The notes below the pieces were generated by a model. That model saw only the letters and a list, made by a program, of their open reading frames with translations. It was not told where the DNA came from and made no database searches. From NCBI RefSeq assembly GCF_026625565.1, contig NZ_CP112998.1, forward strand, positions 498,501 through 562,500: a DNA stretch of 64,000 bases, written 5' to 3'. Positions 52,132 to 61,195 of this stretch are shown piece by piece. Position numbers and translations under genes: made by a program. The stretch is from Dyadobacter pollutisoli (GTDB lineage Bacteria > Bacteroidota > Bacteroidia > Cytophagales > Spirosomataceae). The first letter of the stretch is position 1, and every line of letters begins with the position of its first letter.

Positions 52132-53382
52132 ATGAGCAACATCCCGTCTTCCGGCACAGTAAACACAACACCCCCCCGATTTACAGAGCATAAGTATCTC
52201 ATCACACTGATTTTTGTGACCTCGCTTTTCATGTTCTGGGGAATTGCCATTACGATGGGAGATGTTTTAAATAAGCACTTTCAACACGTTTTAAGTCTGA
52301 CTAAAACCCAGTCTGCTTTCGTACAATTCGCGATTTTCGGAGCGTATGGGGTCATGGGTATCCCTGCGGGGTTGTTCATGAAGCGGTTCGGGTATAAAAA
52401 CGGTGTACTTTTTGGACTGACGCTGTTTGCAATCGGGTCGTTTTTGTTTGTGCCGGCTGCTGCTGCGGCTTCATTTCCATTCTTTGGAGGAGCATTGTTC
52501 ATTCTGGGCTGCGGTCTTTCCACATTGGAAACGGTGGCTCACCCATTTGTTGCTTCGCTTGGCGACCAGCGTACCAGTGATATGCGTATCAACTTTGCCC
52601 AGGCATTCAATGCATTGGGTACCATTATCGGACCGGCGGTTGGGTCTTATTTTTTGCTAAGAAATAATGTGGAAGGCAGTACAGACCTTACTTCTGTCAA
52701 AACATTGTACATCGTCATCGGAAGTGTGATCGCTACGATCGCAGTTTTGTTTTCATTTGTTAAAGTACCAGCTCTGATTGATCCACACGGAGCCGTTGAT
52801 CCTGCTGCTGCCAATGTGGATACGCATCCTGAAAAAGGCCTTTTCCAGCACAGACATTTCAAATGGGCTGTTTTGGCGCAATTTTTCAATGTAGCTGCAC
52901 AAGCAGGTACCTGGGCGTTTTTTATCAACTACGGTCACGAAAAAATGGGTTTCACCGACGCTGTGGCTGGCAACTACATGATCATTTTCTTCGTGTTGAT
53001 GCTTACTGGCCGTTTCGTAGGCACATTCTTGATGCGTTTTATTGCGCCTCATTCCCTGCTTGCGATTTTTGCTGCCTGCAATATTGTAATGTGTCTCATC
53101 ATCGCGCAAAGCCTGGGCTGGCCATCATTTATCGCATTGCTGATGCTAAACTTCTTCTTCAGTATCATGTTCCCTACTATTTTTAGTCTTGGATTAAAAA
53201 ACCTGGGTGCTCATACGCAACAAGCATCGTCATTTATCTCAATGGGTGTAGTAGGAGGAGCATTTTTCCCCTTTGCAATGGGTGCAGTAGCAGAAACAAA
53301 CGTAGCGCACGCCTACTATCTGCCAATCATTTGCTACGCGGTGATTTTCATGTTCGGCTACAAATTTTACAAAGTTGAGTAA
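52132..53382 (+). CDS. FucP-type sugar:proton symporter (MFS)
   Basis: A 416-residue MFS transporter with 12 hydrophobic segments. FucP-group traits are LFMFWGIAITMGDVLNKHFQ, ALFILGCGLSTLETVAHPF (with the NP-like loop), and FAQAFNALGTIIGPAVGSYF. The family imports fucose, glucose/galactose or N-acetylglucosamine. It is flanked by CE15 and ROK kinase genes, consistent with uptake and phosphorylation of a released sugar. Confidence 0.9.
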   Translation: MSNIPSSGTVNTTPPRFTEHKYLITLIFVTSLFMFWGIAITMGDVLNKHFQHVLSLTKTQSAFVQFAIFGAYGVMGIPAGLFMKRFGYKNGVLFGLTLFAIGSFLFVPAAAAASFPFFGGALFILGCGLSTLETVAHPFVASLGDQRTSDMRINFAQAFNALGTIIGPAVGSYFLLRNNVEGSTDLTSVKTLYIVIGSVIATIAVLFSFVKVPALIDPHGAVDPAAANVDTHPEKGLFQHRHFKWAVLAQFFNVAAQAGTWAFFINYGHEKMGFTDAVAGNYMIIFFVLMLTGRFVGTFLMRFIAPHSLLAIFAACNIVMCLIIAQSLGWPSFIALLMLNFFFSIMFPTIFSLGLKNLGAHTQQASSFISMGVVGGAFFPFAMGAVAETNVAHAYYLPIICYAVIFMFGYKFYKVE

Positions 53383-53401
53383 CATAGCATGTTATGTCGA
53401 G

Positions 53402-53474
53402 GGCCGAAAGGCCATAATTAGTTAATAAAATCATTAAAACGAAAGCTGAAAGCCGATTGCCGACAGCCGATTGC
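53402..53474. repeat. Heptad-repeat element upstream of ROK gene
   Basis: A short hairpin GGCC-GAAA-GGCC at 53402-53413, and 53441-53474 splits into GCTGAAA, GCCGATT, GCCGACA, GCCGATT, GCC. The last unit ends 8 bp before the ROK ATG, so it lies in the translation initiation region. Confidence 0.75.
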
Positions 53475-53482
53475 CAAAAAAT

Positions 53483-54382
53483 ATGAAACTCTGGGGAATT
53501 GACTTAGGAGGTACAAAAATAGAATGCGCGGTACTGGATTCAGACCGGAACCTGGAAGTAGTGGTTCGAATGAGACTTCCGACAGAATCTGCGAACGGTT
53601 ATGACCACATCCTGAATCAGATTAAAAGACTGATCGATATGGTAGCCGAGCAAGTTGGCGAAAGGCCGAACAAGGTAGGTTTTGCGACGCCGGGCGTGCT
53701 GGAACCGGATACCCACCTCATGAAAAATTCCAACACGATCTGTCTGAACGGGCAACCATTGAAAGCGGATCTTGAAAGAATACTGGGTGTGCCATGTCAG
53801 CTTGCAAATGATGCCAACTGCTTTGCACTAGCGGAAGCATTGATCGGAGCCGGTAAAGAGCATCCGACTGCCGAGGTTGTTTTCGGAGTGATCATGGGGA
53901 CAGGTGTTGGCGGAGGATTGGTAGTGAACAATAAGATCATCGCCGGACATCACGGAATTGGAGGGGAATGGGGCCATAATATTCTTGAAGAAGGTGGCGA
54001 GCCGTGCTATTGCGGCAAGGCAGGCTGCGTGGAACAAGTTATTTCCGGCCCGGCGCTGGAACGTTACTACGAGCGTGTTAGCGGCGAAAAAGTGTCTATG
54101 AAAGTGATTTTGGAACGTTTTCACCTTGGTAATGATGAACATGCCAATGCTACCATCGAGCGGTTGCTGGAATATTACGGAAGAGCTATTTCGACACTTA
54201 TCAATGTGCTGGATCCGGGGCTGATCGTGATTGGAGGAGGAGTAGGTAATGTAGAGCTGCTATACACGGCTGGTTACGAGCGAATCAGGAAGTACATTTT
54301 CAACAAAGGCGTTGTGACTACTCCGATCCTTAAACCGAAACTGGGCGATAGTGCGGGCGTGTTCGGGGCGGCGTTACTGTAA
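53483..54382 (+). CDS. ROK family sugar kinase
   Basis: A 299-residue kinase from the ATG at 53483 (an in-frame TTG at 53471 lies in the repeat). The phosphate loop DLGGTK is near 7-12, catalytic Asp is in NDANCF (about 110), GTGVGGGLV follows, and the zinc site is CYCGKAGCVE with Cys175, Cys177 and Cys182. It phosphorylates a hexose such as fructose, glucose or N-acetylglucosamine. A strong terminator follows, ending the cluster. Confidence 0.9.
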   Translation: MKLWGIDLGGTKIECAVLDSDRNLEVVVRMRLPTESANGYDHILNQIKRLIDMVAEQVGERPNKVGFATPGVLEPDTHLMKNSNTICLNGQPLKADLERILGVPCQLANDANCFALAEALIGAGKEHPTAEVVFGVIMGTGVGGGLVVNNKIIAGHHGIGGEWGHNILEEGGEPCYCGKAGCVEQVISGPALERYYERVSGEKVSMKVILERFHLGNDEHANATIERLLEYYGRAISTLINVLDPGLIVIGGGVGNVELLYTAGYERIRKYIFNKGVVTTPILKPKLGDSAGVFGAALL

Positions 54383-54416
54383 TGGACCTTCGAAGAAAAA
54401 GATAAGATTGAACCAG

Positions 54417-54443
54417 AAAAGGGATGCTAGTCATCCCTTTTTT
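54417..54443 (+). terminator. Terminator of ROK gene
   Basis: A perfect 10-bp stem, AAAAGGGATG (54417-54426) with CATCCCTTTT (54432-54441), 5-nt loop, T-run following. Confidence 0.88.
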
Positions 54444-54539
54444 ATGCATTTGTGACTGATAGTGGGTCATTAGCCAGTAAATCAATGTTTTAAGTCACTT
54501 CTTAGTGAGTAAATTACATTGAATTCCTAGCCAAGCGGT

Positions 54540-55730
54540 ATGACAACAGCCGGTACACTCCACCGCATAAAATCTATTGATATAGTTCGTGGTGCTATCA
54601 TGGTCATTATGGCTCTCGATCATGTTCGCGATTATTTTCACATTACCGCATTCACCGCCGATCCGCTCGATCCTCAGAGTACAACCGCTGCACTTTACTT
54701 TACACGATGGATCACTCATTTCTGTGCTCCCTCTTTCATGTTGCTATCCGGCATTTCGGCCTATCTGGCAGGACAAAATAAAACGGTTACTGATACCTCT
54801 TCGTTTCTGATCAAACGCGGTTTCTGGCTTATTTTCGTGGAAATCGTTTTCATGACATTCGGTTTTTCCTTCGACATTACATTCAAAACGATTTTCCTCG
54901 CGGTACTTTGGGCGCTGGGATGTAGTATGATCGTCCTGGGCTTGCTGGTACGCTTTGTTTCTCCTAAAACCATCATGGTAGTAGGTTGCATTCTGATTTT
55001 TGGGCACAATTTTCTGAACTATGTGAAGGTGGCGGAAAACTCGACGCTGGACATTGTAATGCGCATATTCTTCACCGGCCGAGGAACATTCCTGCCGAGA
55101 GGTGATGGCGGTACGATCGGGTTTTTATACGTCATTCTGCCGTGGTCGGGGATCATGATGGCCGGTTATGGACTGGGGACATTGTATAAAAGAGGTTTCC
55201 CGGAGGAAAGAAGAAGGAAGATGCTACTGACCTCTGGTATCGTGTTGACCATTCTTTTTATCGTTTTAAGATTCATAAACGGTTACGGCGACACCGCCCA
55301 TTGGGCCGTGCAAAAGACGGGTTTCCAGACATTTCTCTCATTTATGAATGTAAGTAAATACCCGCCGTCGTTGCTGTTTACATTGATGACCCAGGGGCCA
55401 ATCCTGATTATTCTCGCATTTACTGAAAAAGCCGATAATGCATTGGCCAGGATATTCACGGTCTACGGAAAAGTACCATTTTTTTACTTCATGCTGCATT
55501 TTTACCTGATCCATATCCTCATCATGATCGCGGTACTTTCTTCCGGGTACACCTGGCAGCAGGCTACGGACGATAAACTGTTTTTTAAATTCCGGCCGTT
55601 AGATTTTGGCTACGAGCTGGGTATCGTTTATGTGATCTGGTTGTTGATCGTGGCTTCTCTTTATATTCCCTGTAAATGGTTTGGTGCGTACAGGGCCAGG
55701 GCTAAGCAATGGTGGCTGAGTTATTTATAA
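54540..55730 (+). CDS. DUF1624 / heparan-alpha-glucosaminide N-acetyltransferase-like membrane protein
   Basis: A 396-residue polytopic protein with about ten hydrophobic segments. The N-terminal RIKSIDIVRGAIMVIMALDHVRDYFH is the signature of the DUF1624/YeiB group, including the conserved Asp-His pair; FMLLSGISAYLAG follows. Relatives move acyl groups across membranes onto sugars. The substrate here is unknown. It is followed by the esterase/SMP-30 gene 19 bp later. Confidence 0.85.
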   Translation: MTTAGTLHRIKSIDIVRGAIMVIMALDHVRDYFHITAFTADPLDPQSTTAALYFTRWITHFCAPSFMLLSGISAYLAGQNKTVTDTSSFLIKRGFWLIFVEIVFMTFGFSFDITFKTIFLAVLWALGCSMIVLGLLVRFVSPKTIMVVGCILIFGHNFLNYVKVAENSTLDIVMRIFFTGRGTFLPRGDGGTIGFLYVILPWSGIMMAGYGLGTLYKRGFPEERRRKMLLTSGIVLTILFIVLRFINGYGDTAHWAVQKTGFQTFLSFMNVSKYPPSLLFTLMTQGPILIILAFTEKADNALARIFTVYGKVPFFYFMLHFYLIHILIMIAVLSSGYTWQQATDDKLFFKFRPLDFGYELGIVYVIWLLIVASLYIPCKWFGAYRARAKQWWLSYL

Positions 55731-55749
55731 AATCCTTTCTGACTGTTTT

Positions 55750-57501
55750 ATGAAACACATTGTACTGATTGCGCTTTGCATTTTTGTCCAAAAACTTTCC
55801 GCTCAGGCCCCGGTCGAGAGCTACCCGGTTGATCCCGCTTCCACTGAACAGGCAGGTGTTCCGAAAGGTGAAGTTTTGAAATTTACATTTGATCAGTCCA
55901 AAATATTCCCCGGCACCTGGCGCGAATACTGGGTGTATGTGCCGGCACAGTACAAGCCCGACAAACCGGCCTGCGTGTACGTGAACCAGGACGGCATTCA
56001 ATGGAATGCACCTGTGGTGTTCGACAACCTCATTCATAAAAATGAAATGCCCGTCACGATTGGTGTTTTCGTGATGCACGGCAGGGTAAAAGCGGCGAAC
56101 CCAACCGAAGCGAATGACCGTTTTAACCGCAGTTTTGAATTTGACGGGCTTGGTGATAGTTATGCAAAGTTTATACTCGATGAAATATTGCCGGAAGTGG
56201 AAAAGCAGAAAACCAGCGACGGGAGGGCGATCCGGTTATCGAAAAATGGTAACGACCGCGCTATCGGAGGATCGAGCAGCGGGGCTGTGTGTGCATTCAC
56301 GGCTGCGTGGGAGCGCCCGGATGCATTCTCCCGCGTGTATAGCGCGATAGGAACGTATGTAGGACTGCGTGGCGCCGACCGTTACCCGATACTGGTCAGA
56401 AAGTACGAGCCCAAACCGATCCGTATCTACATGCAGGACGGTGCCAATGACCTCAATATTTATGCAGGCGACTGGTGGATGGCCAATCAAACTATGTTGC
56501 GTGCGTTGACATTTGCGGGGTATGAAGTAAAGCACCAATGGGGAGAGGGCGGTCACAATGGTAAGCAGGGAACAGCATTGTTTCCCGAGGCGATGCGTTA
56601 TTTATGGAAAGGGTGGCCCGAAAGTATCAAGTCCGGCGCTTCACAAAATCAGGTACTTGCTACGATCATGCTTCCGGGGGAAGGCTGGGAGCTGGTAGGA
56701 GAGGGTTATAGATTTACGGAAGGTCCAACAGCCAATCAGGCAGGTGAAATTTTTTACCAGGACATTCCTAACTCCAAAACATACAAGGTAGCGGCTGGCG
56801 GGAAACCAGTTATCGTCAATGAGGATTCGCAGAATGCCAGCGGAACTGAGTTTGACAAAGATGGAAACCGGTTGGAGGTTGCCAAAAAATCACTTTCAAT
56901 TGCTCGCTATGATTCAAAAAACAAAAAGGAGGATATCGTCAAAGAAATTTCCGGGAATGATCTGACTGTTTCGAATAGCGGCAATATTTACGTTACATCT
57001 CCGGACGGCAAGGAAAAACCCAGTACGATTTACCTGATCAAACCCATCGGGGAAAAGGTCATTGCGGATCAGGGAATTCTTTATGCCAATGGTGCAGCAT
57101 TGTCTCCCGACCAAACACTTTTGTATGTAACTGAGTCAACCTCTCACTGGGTTTGGTCCTACCAGATCAAACCGGACGGGACATTGACCAACAAACAAAA
57201 ATTCGGGTGGCTGCACGTGCGTGATACCGAAGAAAACGCATGGGCCGACGGTATTACCTGTGACCGCGACGGGCGTATTTATGTGGCAACACGTGCCGGA
57301 ATACAAATACTCGACCAGACAGGGCGAGTGAATGCGATCCTGCCCACACCCAACGGTGCTGCCTCCAATGTTGCTTTCGGCGGCAAGGACTTTGACGTGA
57401 TCTATGTTACTGCCAATGATAAAGTCTATCGCAGAAAACTGAAAGTGAGAGGAGCCAATAACTGGGATGTGCCGAACAAACCGGATGCGCCCAAATTGTG
57501 A
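55750..57501 (+). CDS. Esterase / SMP-30-gluconolactonase fusion protein, secreted
   Basis: A 583-residue secreted fusion. A signal peptide (to LSAQ) is followed by an enterochelin-esterase/IroE-type alpha/beta-hydrolase domain (about 40-300) with nucleophile Ser176 in GGSSSGAV, and a C-terminal six-bladed SMP-30/gluconolactonase propeller (about 310-583) with YRFTEGPTANQAGEIFYQDI, TVSNSGNIYVTSP, NGAALSPDQTLLYVTES and WADGITCDRDGRIYVAT. It could release and open a sugar lactone in one chain (inference). Confidence 0.88.
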   Translation: MKHIVLIALCIFVQKLSAQAPVESYPVDPASTEQAGVPKGEVLKFTFDQSKIFPGTWREYWVYVPAQYKPDKPACVYVNQDGIQWNAPVVFDNLIHKNEMPVTIGVFVMHGRVKAANPTEANDRFNRSFEFDGLGDSYAKFILDEILPEVEKQKTSDGRAIRLSKNGNDRAIGGSSSGAVCAFTAAWERPDAFSRVYSAIGTYVGLRGADRYPILVRKYEPKPIRIYMQDGANDLNIYAGDWWMANQTMLRALTFAGYEVKHQWGEGGHNGKQGTALFPEAMRYLWKGWPESIKSGASQNQVLATIMLPGEGWELVGEGYRFTEGPTANQAGEIFYQDIPNSKTYKVAAGGKPVIVNEDSQNASGTEFDKDGNRLEVAKKSLSIARYDSKNKKEDIVKEISGNDLTVSNSGNIYVTSPDGKEKPSTIYLIKPIGEKVIADQGILYANGAALSPDQTLLYVTESTSHWVWSYQIKPDGTLTNKQKFGWLHVRDTEENAWADGITCDRDGRIYVATRAGIQILDQTGRVNAILPTPNGAASNVAFGGKDFDVIYVTANDKVYRRKLKVRGANNWDVPNKPDAPKL

Positions 57502-57537
57502 ATAACGGCAAATTTTCCAATCGCATCGCTGAAACAG

Positions 57538-57685
57538 GGTAGCCCCTACGGGGCATTTAATCCTAATCACAAACATTTTTCCAGTAACGGGTAGCCGCTC
57601 TGCGGCAAAATTAATGCCGCAGAGCGGCTACCCGTTACTAGAAAAAAATGAATATCGTGGTTGTTGATGCCCCGTAGGGGCTACC
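57538..57685. repeat. Nested inverted-repeat element next to REP-associated transposase
   Basis: Outer arms: perfect 19-bp inverted repeat 57538-57556 and 57667-57685, each with its own CCCC-TAC-GGGG hairpin. Inner arms: perfect 25-bp inverted repeat 57583-57607 and 57615-57639 with a 7-bp loop, extending imperfectly through T and A runs. It lies 80 bp upstream of the Y1 transposase. Confidence 0.88.
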
Positions 57686-57764
57686 GCATTGCACGTATTT
57701 TTAACGTATGTGACGGTTTTATTCAATCCGCGTCTAAATGGCATCCATTTAAACGTAATTTCAG

Positions 57765-58226
57765 ATGAACGATATCTATTCCCGATGTTACATTCACTTC
57801 GTCTTCGCTGTAAAATTTAAAAATGCCACTATTTCGCCGGAATGGCGGGAATCTCTTCACAAATACATTACCGGAATTACTCAGAACAACGGGCACAAAT
57901 TGATGGCAATCAATTCGATGCCGGATCATGTACATATGCTGGTCGGTTACAATGTTACACAGGCCGTAGCTGAATTGATGAGACTGGTGAAAGGAGACAG
58001 TTCGGAGTTTATCAACAAAAATAAATTTACACCTGTCAAATTTCACTGGCAAAGTGGTTATGGTGCTTTTTCAATTAGCATGTCAGACATTGACCGGCAT
58101 GTCAAATACATTCTCAACCAGGATCAACATCATCAAAACATTCAATTCAGAGGGGAATTTATGAAAATGCTGAAAGAGAGGGACATTGATTTCGATGAAA
58201 AATACATATTCGAAGAGCTAGTATAG
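57765..58226 (+). mobile_element. REP-associated tyrosine transposase (RAYT, Y1 HUH)
   Basis: A 153-residue IS200-like Y1 transposase. The HUH motif is SMPDHVHMLV with His55 and His57, and the family C-terminal QSGYGAFSISMSDIDRHVKYILNQDQHH contains candidate catalytic Tyr115. The GYG-FS-S and NQ-HH motifs place it in the RAYT group, which are host genes that mobilise or maintain palindromic REP sequences. It appears intact, and the palindromes at 57538-57685 are probable substrates. Confidence 0.9.
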
Positions 58227-58239
58227 CCAGCAATCAAAA

Positions 58240-58719
58240 TTATCCCAAATAAGGCCCGCCCGGTACGCCCCAGCCCCATTTTGGCATGGGCTCGCCGGGA
58301 TTCATGGCGAGATCATCGACATTGGAATTGATGACGGCAATGCGGGTACCCCATTCAATGTAGGCGACGAATGCAGAACGGAATTCCGGGTCAGCAGGCA
58401 AATCTATTTCATTGGCCGTTTCCAGCAACAACGAAACCCAGCGCTGGCGATGCTGTTCCGTGAGGTGTTTGGATAAATGCTTTTGAATCATTTTGAAATG
58501 ACTTCCTTCACTGGTACTGTACATTTCAGGGCCTCCGAAAACTTCGGCAATAAAGTGGGCGACGTGCAACTGATGTTCCCGCGACATATGCCTGAAAACC
58601 GGTTCCAGAAGCTCGTCAGATAGTACTTTTTTATAAAATAAATCGGTCAGTTTTTCAAATACCGGCATACCACCTGCCCATTCGTAGAGGCTGGGGATTT
58701 TGTTTAGATCATTTTCCAT
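58240..58719 (-). CDS. Group II truncated haemoglobin
   Basis: A 159-residue globin. The N terminus LYEWAGGMPVFEKLTDLFYKKVLSD is characteristic of 2/2 haemoglobins, with FFG-like and RQRWVSLL segments and a proximal His in the KMIQKHLSKHLTEQHRQRW helix. The C terminus has a family-specific tail with WGWGVPGG. It binds oxygen or nitric oxide; the exact role is not shown. It is monocistronic and divergent in orientation from the RAYT gene, whose stop is 13 bp away. Confidence 0.88.
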   Translation of the reverse strand: MENDLNKIPSLYEWAGGMPVFEKLTDLFYKKVLSDELLEPVFRHMSREHQLHVAHFIAEVFGGPEMYSTSEGSHFKMIQKHLSKHLTEQHRQRWVSLLLETANEIDLPADPEFRSAFVAYIEWGTRIAVINSNVDDLAMNPGEPMPKWGWGVPGGPYLG

Positions 58720-58746
58720 GGTGATGTTTTTTGTTGGTCGACAGCT

Positions 58747-60858
58747 TTAATTCCAATCCATTACGATACCTTCAAATCCTTCGAGTTTTGGTATTTCCAA
58801 ATCAATGAAACCGCCTTTGTAAGTAAATTTCACCGGTTGCCCGTTTGTCAGACCAAATACTTTCTTAGGCTGCTTTTCCGACCGGACCCTGAATGTCAGT
58901 TTGTAAAGCGGTAGTGGTTCAAAATAAGTATTGCCACTAAAACCCGTCAGATTCACCAAATGCAGGATCATTCCGTCGCTCGAAGTCTTCTCTTTATTGA
59001 TGACGGTATTGCGGGTAAATTCCTTTAAAATAGTTTCAACTCTTGCCGGGGCATTCGTTTGTACGGTTTGCGAAGCTTCCGGTAAAATGTAGTTGATAGC
59101 ATCCAAGAGTAGGTTTTTATGCTCCTGGTAGCCATGCATGTAATAAATGCGACCGAGATTTACGGGGAAAATAATCCCTCTACTTTTTGCGTGGTTTTTA
59201 ATGCCCATGGCATAATACCCGGTAGGGTCGTGGCCACCTATGATTTCGGGAGGTCCGGGCCGACCTTTCGCTAATATTGGGAGATATTTTGCGTCGGTTC
59301 CGCTTAGGTCGTACAAGCCGAGGTTAAACTTCCAGAAAAGCATTGACTGGCCTGGAAAGCTCTTGAAGATCTGACGGTTATCGGGCACCAGATAATTTCC
59401 TGCGCCATCATTATCTTTCTTTTCAATCTTCGCACCGAACAGTTGGTACAGTGTTTCAGGATTATCAAACAGTGTTCTGTTCGTGGCTATAAGGTTGGTG
59501 CCCAGCTTGGAGGCCTCTTTAAGTATCTCAATGGACTCGGGTTTCAAATACGTGATCTCGGGAAGTATCAACAACTTATAGGCCTTGACCTTATCAGCCA
59601 GATTGGCGATTTGCCCGTCTTCAATGATATCAAAAGGAATGTGCGCTTCCCGTAACATCAGTTGGACGCCCCGGTACTCCTGCATGGGCTCGCCATTTGG
59701 CCACGCGCCGGGGGCGACAATGGCAATTTTTGCAACGGATTTATATTTACCAAAATAGGGCTCGTGCTTTTTGTGAAATGCATAAACTTTTCTGAAAACC
59801 TCATAATTACGCTCGTCCTCGTAGCCCCGCATGTCACCCATCATACTCATATCCAGGCCCGAGCCATTGGCAATATTCTCGTAGAGCCGGATCTGAACTT
59901 CCTGAGGCTCAACAGCATTGTAGCGCGACTGGAATGAAATCTGCTGGATACTTGCATTGCTGACAATGTGATCAGGAAATGAATTGACGGCATTCCCGAC
60001 ATTGTCCGAAGCGGTGTAGGGCCAGTAGGGCAGGGTTGTCATGCTCTGCGACTCGTGCCTGATAATGTCAACGAATTTGTCGGAATACGTACAGATCGCT
60101 ATTTGTTCATTTTTTGATTTGACCAGCTTATGTAATCGCTCCGACCAATCCTCCACTGTACTTTTTTTGAATTCCAGATACTTTTGAAACAAAGGATCCG
60201 CTTTGTTCTCCTCGGTAGGAAGAGTTTGTCCACCCGAAAATTCGGCAAATCGTTTTTTATCGTAATCATTCTGGTCAATGCCGTGGTACTTGCCTTCGTA
60301 TGGATTATTGACCTGGTAGCCAGGCATATTGAGGAAAATCCCGTCTATAGGAAACAGGTCAATCACTTCTTCAATGATCTTGAATGCCTTTTCCTGCACA
60401 TAAGGCGCATTGATCGACACTACATACATATCGGTGTTGATGATCCGTTCGCCTTTTGGAGAAATGTAACACCAGTCGGGATGCGCTTTGTATATATTTT
60501 CGTGTACCCTGCTGAAATCGAAGCGAACGATTACTTTGATATCCTTTTCGTGGCATTTTTTGACGATATCGGCCAGCACTCCCGGCCTCATATACGGATT
60601 GATATAATGAAAATCCAGTTTAGAAGGATAAAAAGCCATGATACCTCCTGCATTAATCAATAATGTATTGGCCGAAAAATGAACGAGGTCGGTCACAATC
60701 GAATCCGCATTGATCGTCGCAGCCTCGTAGGAAGGCAGGTTCATTTGAATGACCCGGAGATTGTTTCTTTTCCACCAGAAGTCTTTTCCAGCAGGCTTTT
60801 GAGCAACAATATTTTGGGTAAAAATAAGAAGGCAAATCAGCGCAGATAACTTTTTCAT
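58747..60858 (-). CDS. Glycoside-hydrolase-like protein (GHL6 / beta-galactosidase-like TIM barrel), secreted
   Basis: A 703-residue secreted protein (signal to NIVAQ). Residues about 30-330 form a TIM barrel of the hypothetical glycosyl hydrolase 6 type (FWWKRNNLRVIQMNLPSYEA, KVIVRFDFSRVHENIY, HPDWCYISPKGE, IDGIFLNMPGYQ). Residues about 370-570 resemble the beta-galactosidase trimerisation domain (GAWPNGEPMQEYRG, ILPEITYL), and the end is beta-rich. The catalytic residues are not certain and the substrate is unknown. Confidence 0.75.
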   Translation of the reverse strand: MKKLSALICLLIFTQNIVAQKPAGKDFWWKRNNLRVIQMNLPSYEAATINADSIVTDLVHFSANTLLINAGGIMAFYPSKLDFHYINPYMRPGVLADIVKKCHEKDIKVIVRFDFSRVHENIYKAHPDWCYISPKGERIINTDMYVVSINAPYVQEKAFKIIEEVIDLFPIDGIFLNMPGYQVNNPYEGKYHGIDQNDYDKKRFAEFSGGQTLPTEENKADPLFQKYLEFKKSTVEDWSERLHKLVKSKNEQIAICTYSDKFVDIIRHESQSMTTLPYWPYTASDNVGNAVNSFPDHIVSNASIQQISFQSRYNAVEPQEVQIRLYENIANGSGLDMSMMGDMRGYEDERNYEVFRKVYAFHKKHEPYFGKYKSVAKIAIVAPGAWPNGEPMQEYRGVQLMLREAHIPFDIIEDGQIANLADKVKAYKLLILPEITYLKPESIEILKEASKLGTNLIATNRTLFDNPETLYQLFGAKIEKKDNDGAGNYLVPDNRQIFKSFPGQSMLFWKFNLGLYDLSGTDAKYLPILAKGRPGPPEIIGGHDPTGYYAMGIKNHAKSRGIIFPVNLGRIYYMHGYQEHKNLLLDAINYILPEASQTVQTNAPARVETILKEFTRNTVINKEKTSSDGMILHLVNLTGFSGNTYFEPLPLYKLTFRVRSEKQPKKVFGLTNGQPVKFTYKGGFIDLEIPKLEGFEGIVMDWN

Positions 60859-60904
60859 TCTGATTGAAGGTCGTTTAAGGGGAAAGTGAGGAAGTAATTG
60901 GGTT

Positions 60905-61000
60905 CTACTGAATGGAATGAAGGCTTTTAAACGCCAGTTTTTTGTATTGGCTCAAAAGATAGTTCGCTATCCAAATAGACATCAATATGACAATCGTCAT
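60905..61000 (-). CDS. Possible 31-residue single-span membrane peptide
   Basis: An ATG at 61000 opens MTIVILMSIWIANYLL-SQYKKLAFKS-type sequence, one hydrophobic helix with a positive tail, ending TAG at 60905. Its ATG overlaps the stop of the remnant frame by 4 bp (ATGA). It may be chance. Confidence 0.2.
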   Translation of the reverse strand: MTIVILMSIWIANYLLSQYKKLAFKSLHSIQ

Positions 61001-61130
61001 AATGTTTTGAATGTCCGGAAGGGATTTTTGGAGAAATTTCCTTTCTGAAGTTCGGCCCTTAGCTCGGGAGCAATTTCAATTTTCAGCGAATTAATATGGA
61101 CGTGAGGTTCTCATACCCGTTAACGATCAT
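60997..61130 (-). pseudogene. Frameshifted gene remnant
   Basis: Reading on the minus strand from ATG 61130 gives MIVNGYEN and then leaves frame; shifting frame gives HVHINSLKIEIAPELRAELQ then KGNFSKNPFRTFKTL to TGA at 60997. The composition looks protein-coding across the shift, so this is probably the end of a decayed gene. No family was recognised. Confidence 0.3.
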
Positions 61131-61195
61131 GTCGGCTATTGCTAGAGCAGGTACCGGGATAGGAACATGGAGAAACTTCTGATTTTTTGCCCAAA

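Larger units (their letters stand above)
60859..61195. other. Intergenic region with a decayed gene
   Basis: A 337-bp gap. It holds the minus-strand gene remnant described at 60997-61130 and a tiny frame at 60905-61000. No operator or clear terminator was seen. Confidence 0.4.
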
